Origin: Microbotryum silenes-acaulis
Taxonomy: Eukaryota > Basidiomycota > Microbotryomycetes > Microbotryales > Microbotryaceae
Length of the DNA stretch: 64,000 nt
Reading direction: 5' to 3'
NCBI GenBank assembly: GCA_003665825.1
Contig: QPFY01000001.1
Coordinates: 1,605,001 to 1,669,000, forward strand
Part shown: piece after piece, positions 58,844 through 64,000 of the stretch
Position numbering within the stretch: the stretch's first letter is position 1
How the letters are laid out: each line of letters begins with the position of its first letter
The notes under the pieces: generated by a model
Seen by the model: the letters and a program-made list of their open reading frames with translations, nothing else
What the model was told of the DNA's origin: nothing
Database searches by the model: none
Made by a program: the position numbers and the translations under genes

Positions 58844-60306
58844 CTAGTAATCCAGCCAGGAATGTTTCGAAGACTTCTTGGTCGCCGAAGTTGAACTTCT
58901 CGTCGAGCCAGGAACGTTCGAGCGAATCGTAGAGTTGGGAAGGGGGGCGAAAGGGGATCGAACGCCTGCAGCGGGGGTCGACGAAGCTCTTCTCGAGGCG
59001 CGCCAATCGACAACGACTTGTTCGAGACTGTCAGTACGCGAATGCGTCGAGGCGAGGTGGGGTCGTAAGCTAGCCCGTGAATGATTCAAGTTGGGGAAGG
59101 GTTCTTTCTCGTCAATTGATGAGGAGGTGTTGAGTCTTGGCGCGTCGAGGGTTGTTGTTCGAGGGGTGTCTTGAGGCTCCTCTCGCGTGGCGGCGGCGGA
59201 ATTGCTCTTGAAGCACGAGAAGAGGGAAGCCAAGAAAGGTCGTCGACTTTTTTGATCCTTGGGAGGGGGAACGCCTCGTACAAGTTTACGAGGCTTCTCG
59301 CCATCCTTCGGCACGGGCTCGCTTGCCGTGGGAACCAGTGTCTGCCGACGTCGAAGATCGCGAGCAGCCATCTCCTTCGCTTCGACGCGTTGACGTTCTT
59401 CAAGCTGTTTCTTCAGTTCTGCACCTTCGAACGACAAGGTGACTAAAGATTGAAGTCTGCGAATTGGAAAGGACCCAAATAGGTATGGGTCAGTGACCAG
59501 TACGAAACTACAATCGTCTGATTTTAGACGGACCTCGTCAAGCTTGATCGATGCCGCTTGTCGAGTTTATCCATGTCCAGCCTCGTGGGGGAAAGGAGCG
59601 GTGAGAGAGGAGGCGAGACTGGAACAATCATACTCTCGGCCAGAACAGATCCTTGACCGCACGTTTTCCAATCCTGTATAACGAGCTGTTGTCCTGGAGA
59701 GTGTCTGACCATCCACTGGTGGGAGTTCTGAACGCTCTGAGTGCTACCGACGAGATTCGACGACAGAAGGTGGGGAGAATTGAGATCGTTGAACGTGTGT
59801 CGACGCTGCGACGCGGAGGTGAGCATCATTGGTGCATGTTGGGGAACCTGATAGATCGAGGGATTTGATCCGAAACGGGCCAAACTCGAAGACGGCCTTG
59901 ATCGGTATTTTGTCGAGACCGAAACGTGCGAGCGCGATGATGGCGCCGAGTGGAGGCGAACCGACGAACGACGGGAGCCGACGGCGTGCGAGAGCGGTAG
60001 ATCATCGTCGTCGTCGTCGTCCGAGCCTGAATCGGACTCATTTTTCAGGGTTTGTATCGTCGATGAGCGGTATTGCATTTGATCAGACGCTCGAGTAGTA
60101 CGTAGTGGAGGTGATAGAGGAAAGTGCACTACACTACCTGTATGAGAGTGCGCGATCGACGAGTGTCTGGTTTCGAGCCTCAACTTGGACGGAACGAACG
60201 ATGTCACCCCCACGGTCGAAGCACAGCGTCGAGGCCGAGACGATGCTCCATTCTGTTGAGGCATCGACATGTGCCGTGGTCGATGTGGTCGAGCATGAGC
60301 ATCCAT
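58844..60306 (-). CDS. Unidentified Ser/Arg-rich protein
   Basis: Not recognised. Minus-strand exons 60306-59534 and 59456-58844 (GTCCGT donor, ATTCGCAG acceptor) give 461 residues. Exon 1 is Ser/Arg/His-rich and probably disordered, with an Asp tract (SDSGSDDDDDDDLPL) and many RSS/SP motifs (SRRSSVRLHSAPSSRSHVSV, PVSPPLSPLLSPTRLD) that look like phosphorylation sites. Exon 2 begins with a short charged helix (AELKKQLEERQRVEAKEMAA) and is then basic and Ser-rich. From about 58990 a second frame stays open to 58779 with a more protein-like composition (LYDSLERSWLDEKFNFGDQE, VFETFLAGLLDLSDPRVNPP); the real C-terminus may therefore use that frame through an intron I could not place, or the gene is frameshifted. 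Confidence 0.55.
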
Positions 60307-61627
60307 ACTCGCTCCTTGTCGAATTGGTAGCCAAATGTGGAGAAGACAGAAAACTGAGGTGGAGCTGAATGTGAGTTGTAGGTCAAAAGGAAGCGTTCGC
60401 CGTTCGCTTCATTAGTCGAGTGAGCCAAAGTCCCCGTCGCCGAGTCGCGCGATCGACCGGAGGTTGTAACCGCTGGGTCGTGGCTTGGCGCCTGGCCCCG
60501 GACACCACAGCGCGCGCGCAGACCAGGGCGGCGGACTTAGCAGCGCGCCATCCGTCTCAGATGTAACACAGCTTTCTGAAGTTGAACGAGCCGGGCATAA
60601 CCTAGAGTTGACCAGATGGCACGGACAGTCATGAGATTGATATGTGCTCTGAATCTGCTTGGTGGGACAGTCCTATGAGTTGCGCGGTGGAGTAGACCCT
60701 ATTGACATTGGGGACGTCCGGTGGGCAGTTTCTTTGGCAGTACATCCGACGACCTTGAGACGCCGCGAACGTAGGGTGCTATCAGAACAATAATCCAAAT
60801 TATAAAATCCGCGCTTTTCTTGGATCATGGCGAACAACACGCTTTCACAAGAGGAGACGCAACGGCAGTGCCTCTGCAACGCGCCACGAACGGTCGCGCG
60901 AAGGAGGCCAGACAGGGGCTCTGGGCCCTTTGAGCTTGGCGCGTTCGGTTCGGATACATGAGTGGCCACTGTCTCTGGAATCGCCCCTGTCGGCCTTGTG
61001 GAGGCTGACCCTTCGCTTTGCCTATGGGGTTTGACGGTGATAGCCTTGGGTGATAGCCTTGGTGTCGGTTATCTGCTGCCGGGCTGAGCAGGCCCAGGCC
61101 ACTCCTGCCACTGCAGTGGCCCTTCACCGAGAGACGGCATCCTGGCAGGTCGCATTGCGGTGCGACAAACATCCGCGTATGACTCATTCGGCTGGAAGGG
61201 ATATAGAAGGTACTGAGCTTCCGAAGAGTACACTGTTCACTCAGTTGACATACAAGAGACTATCTCGCGATGACACCGGCCGCACGTCGAAAAAATTGAC
61301 CACAACGTCGAAGTCGAGTCGTGCGGAACTTGAAGATCCTCGCAGCTTCGACACGCCAAACGCGGGGACGATAAATAATGAGGGCGCGTCGGGTGCGCGT
61401 CGGGACTCGGGATAGTACACAGTAGGGTGCGAGCCGCTCACGGCGCCTCGCCTCGCCCGCTACAGCCTCTGGCAAGCTCTGGCATTGGGTTCGTTCGCAT
61501 CGCACGCGCGGGGCTTATCCCTGCCTCCCTCTGCCTTCCGACTCGAAGCATCGCGTATCGCCCCCGACCCGTCCTTTCGTCCCGCCGTCTCCCCAGCTCC
61601 ACCTTTTCCTTTCGCTTCTTCGATACC
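60307..61627. other. Divergent intergenic region
   Basis: 1.3 kb upstream of both the Ser-rich unknown gene and the nucleotide-sugar transporter. No gene recognised; contains GC-alternating stretches near 60508-60520 and a GAGGGCGCGTCGGGTGCGCGTCGGG direct repeat (GCGCGTCGGG) near 61385-61405. Confidence 0.4.
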
Positions 61628-63690
61628 ATGTCCGCCGCAAGAGGAGTCGATTACACGCGTGTGCCGAATCAGGAAGAGGTGATCGAGATGAAGCCCGGCC
61701 ACCAACGCCTGCCGAGCGACGCCGCGGTGCCCCAGAAAGAGGAAGCGCCGCCATCGCAGCTCAAGGTGATGGGCGTGGTCGTGTTTTACCTCGTCGCTGC
61801 CCTTGTTGTAAGTCAGAATGATCCTAGACGACAGGGATCCGGACTGCTGGAGCTGCCGCTGCTCTGAAGGCGATCCTGAAACGCGCCCGAGCTGGAGCGT
61901 CCCCATGGTTTCGGCCGTCGTCGGTCGCGTCTCGACCCGTTTCGTCGCCTGTCTCCGAGAGGCGCCTCGAGGCAGGCGCGTGGGACGTTACACGCCCTCT
62001 GGACGTGCCCCCGCCGCTCAAAGAATCGATCCTTCAGTCGCAGCAGCAGCAGCATCCCATGCACACCTTGGCCAGATTGAAGAAGAATGATACTGACATC
62101 AACACTCTCTCACTCTCGCGCCACAGATGATCATGGTCAACAAAGTACGTCCGCCCTCAAAGTAGGCGCCCACTGCCGAACGGGCCACCCGCCGAAACTG
62201 ACCTCTGATCGCGTTCACTTGTCGTGTCGTAGTGGGTTCTCAACGCCGTCCAGGTAAGCTACCTGATGTCGACAAACGATACTATTACGCGAGCATACAT
62301 GGTCTGACAAGCATCCATCCACCGGCACAGGTCCCCTTGTTCTTCCTCTTCTGCCAGCTCCTGATCGCCGTGCTACTCCTGCACCTGTGCGCACTCTTTG
62401 GTTCGTTGATCGGCACGCAGGCGATATTCGAATGCCCCTCGACGCGCCATGTACTAATCCTGCCTAGAGCTTTCAACGAGCAGGGGCTATGAAGTTGCCG
62501 AGAATGGAGTCGCACGTCTGCAAAGGGCTCATTCCCCTCATCGCCTGCAACGTGCTTGGCCTTGCCTTCAACACATACTGCCTTCGTGAGCTCGGATCTT
62601 CTCACGCTCTCGAGTGGACCGACTTCCTGATCTTGAGACATCTGCCTTCATACCACAGAATTTGTTGATGCTTCGTTCTACGTGAGTGGGAACGGTAGAC
62701 TCGTCCTTGTACGTAAGCGCGAAGACTGATCCAATTTGCCCCTTCCCCATCAGCAAATCGCCCGAGGTCTCATCCTGCCCTTCACCGTCTTCTTCTCGTG
62801 GTGGCTGCTCGGCACGAAATCTTCGCTGCCGACCCTCGCCGCCGTCGCTCTCGTCTGCTTCGGCTTCATGGCCGGTGTCTCGGCCGAGAATATGCACACC
62901 TCCATGATCGGTATTACTCTCGGTGTCCTCTCGTCCGTCACGACCTCGGTTCATGCCATCGTCGTCAAGCGATCGCTCGCGATCGTCTCCGACACGCTCG
63001 ACCTCGCTTACTACTCGAACTTGCTCTCGGCGCTCGTCATCCTCCCCTTCGTGCTCGTCTCCGGCGAGATTTGGGTCGTGCTCGACATGGCCACCGGCCA
63101 GTCGAAGGGTCTCGGAACATTCATCACCGGAGCGGCCGTCACGGTCAGTTGCTGTCCAAGTCTAGAGGTACCCGGGGTGGAAGATCACTGACGCCTCCAC
63201 TATTCCTACGTGCAGGGCTTGTTCGGGTTTCTCATCTGCATCGCCGGCTTTCTCTCCATCAAGGTCACCTCACCCATCTCCCACATGGTCTCTGCTGGTG
63301 AGTTGCCTATGCCCGAGCCCAAGCCGAGACGATCCCACACTGAATCTCTTGTCCCGTGTCTGTCTTGTTAGCCGTGCGTGGTGTGTTGCAAACCTTCCTC
63401 GGCATTTGGCTCTTCAACGATGTCGTCGGCACTGGTCGAGCCACCGGCATCATTTTCATCCTTTCTGGGTCCACGTACTACGTTTGTGAGTGCTAATCAG
63501 TCGCAGAGTTGGTGTGCCGTGCCCCCGTCCCTGATGCCTTGTCCATGTTGCGCCGGATCCTATAGATACCAAGGCACAAGAGAACAACGCGCCGCGAGCG
63601 CCGGCCGCCGAGATGGCTCCTCGTGTCACGCCCCGAGCCGCCTCGAGCACGCCGTCGTTCGCCGCCAACGTCGAGGTCGAGAAGAGGTGA
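61628..63690 (+). CDS. Nucleotide-sugar transporter, GDP-fucose transporter-like (SLC35C/TPT family)
   Basis: Multi-pass Golgi/ER membrane antiporter of the triose-phosphate-translocator superfamily. Exons: 61628-61807, 62127-62144, 62233-62253, 62331-62400, 62484-62585, 62659-62681, 62754-63143, 63216-63297, 63372-63485, 63566-63690 (374 residues). Hydrophobic segments: LKVMGVVVFYLVAALVMIMV, VPLFFLFCQLLIAVLLLHLC, GLIPLIACNVLGLAFNTYCL, QIARGLILPFTVFFSWWL, TLAAVALVCFGFMAGVSAE, TLGVLSSVTTSVHAIVVKRS, LAYYSNLLSALVILPFVLVS, GLFGFLICIAGFLSI, VTSPISHMVSAAVRGVLQT and IIFILSGSTYYV: ten, as in the family. VNKWVLN and VDASFYQIARG match the GDP-fucose transporter consensus. Three very small exons (18, 21, 23 nt) are needed to complete it. 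The cytosolic tail is Ala/Pro/Glu-rich. Substrate identity is inferred from similarity only. Confidence 0.85.
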
Positions 63691-64000
63691 TCTGTCGCCT
63701 CCGCCCCGTGTTCCCACTCCCATATCTTCCACACCGTCAGCTCCTCCTCCACCTCGCGTGCCGATCCCTTACCATGAACTGCTGTGATATCCCCGGGGAA
63801 CGTTGAAGTGTTTCTCTGGTCTCGTCAATTTATCGGGCTTTTTCGTTTTGTTCGTTCGCCGTTCGTTACCGTGCCGGCGACCCCCCCCCCCCCCCCCGTT
63901 CGATGTGCATCCTTTTTTTTTTTCGCGTGTCTGTGTTCGAATGGCTTTCTTTTCGACGTGTCCTTCATTTCCGCTCTTCTCTTTTTCCCTTACACCTTGT
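63691..64000. other. 3' UTR/flank with homopolymer runs
   Basis: Downstream of the transporter stop. Contains 17 C (63881-63897) and 11 T (63913-63923), likely part of the 3' UTR or terminator region. No coding signal to the window end. Confidence 0.5.

Overview
The window is nuclear DNA of a fungus, most likely a basidiomycetous yeast of the Pucciniomycotina (Rhodotorula/Sporobolomyces/Microbotryum-like). This assignment is inferred from GC-rich coding sequence, many short spliceosomal introns (mostly 45-100 nt, GT(A/G)(A/C)G donors, CTGAC/CTAAC-like branch sites, YAG acceptors), and the gene content: fungal tRNA ligase, Grg1/CCG-1, COA3 and POL5. It was not tested by any search. Exon structures below were worked out by hand from splice signals, reading-frame phase and remembered family consensus; there is no transcript evidence.

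Layout, left to right: truncated acidic protein (+, 1-833); RPL15 (-); ARP6 (+); SppA-type S49 protease (-); tRNA ligase TRL1 (+); VAMP7-like longin R-SNARE (-); Ybp2/glomulin-like protein (+); copper amine oxidase (-); bZIP factor (-); Grg1/CCG-1 stress protein (-); AP-1 gamma-adaptin APL4 (+); F-box protein (-); POL5/MYBBP1A (+); acidic coiled-coil protein (-); degenerate coding block (-, about 39.5-40.0 kb); MSH3 (+); COQ2 (-); fructose-1,6-bisphosphatase FBP1 (+); small secreted protein (-); COA3 (-); a Helitron remnant (-, about 52.2-54.1 kb) inside an AT-rich patch; ATP12 (+); bifunctional 6-phosphofructo-2-kinase/fructose-2,6-bisphosphatase (+); serine-rich unknown protein (-); GDP-fucose-transporter-like nucleotide-sugar transporter (+).

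Strands alternate almost gene by gene, so most neighbours are convergent with very short 3' gaps (62-370 bp between stop codons) or divergent with shared promoters. Functional themes: mitochondrial biogenesis (COQ2, COA3, ATP12), gluconeogenic control (FBP1 and the fructose-2,6-bisphosphate enzyme about 7 kb apart on one strand), membrane traffic (VAMP7, AP-1), nuclear functions (ARP6, POL5, MSH3, TRL1).

The most unusual items are the Helitron remnant with both candidate termini and a frameshifted helicase; a full-length two-domain SppA protease with its catalytic Lys/Ser pair; extreme exon structures (start codon split AT|G, a 3-nt coding exon holding only ATG, a 6-nt micro-exon); a GC-AG intron; and a 16-bp minisatellite. 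I see no convincing tRNA, rRNA, CRISPR or wholly new multi-gene system.
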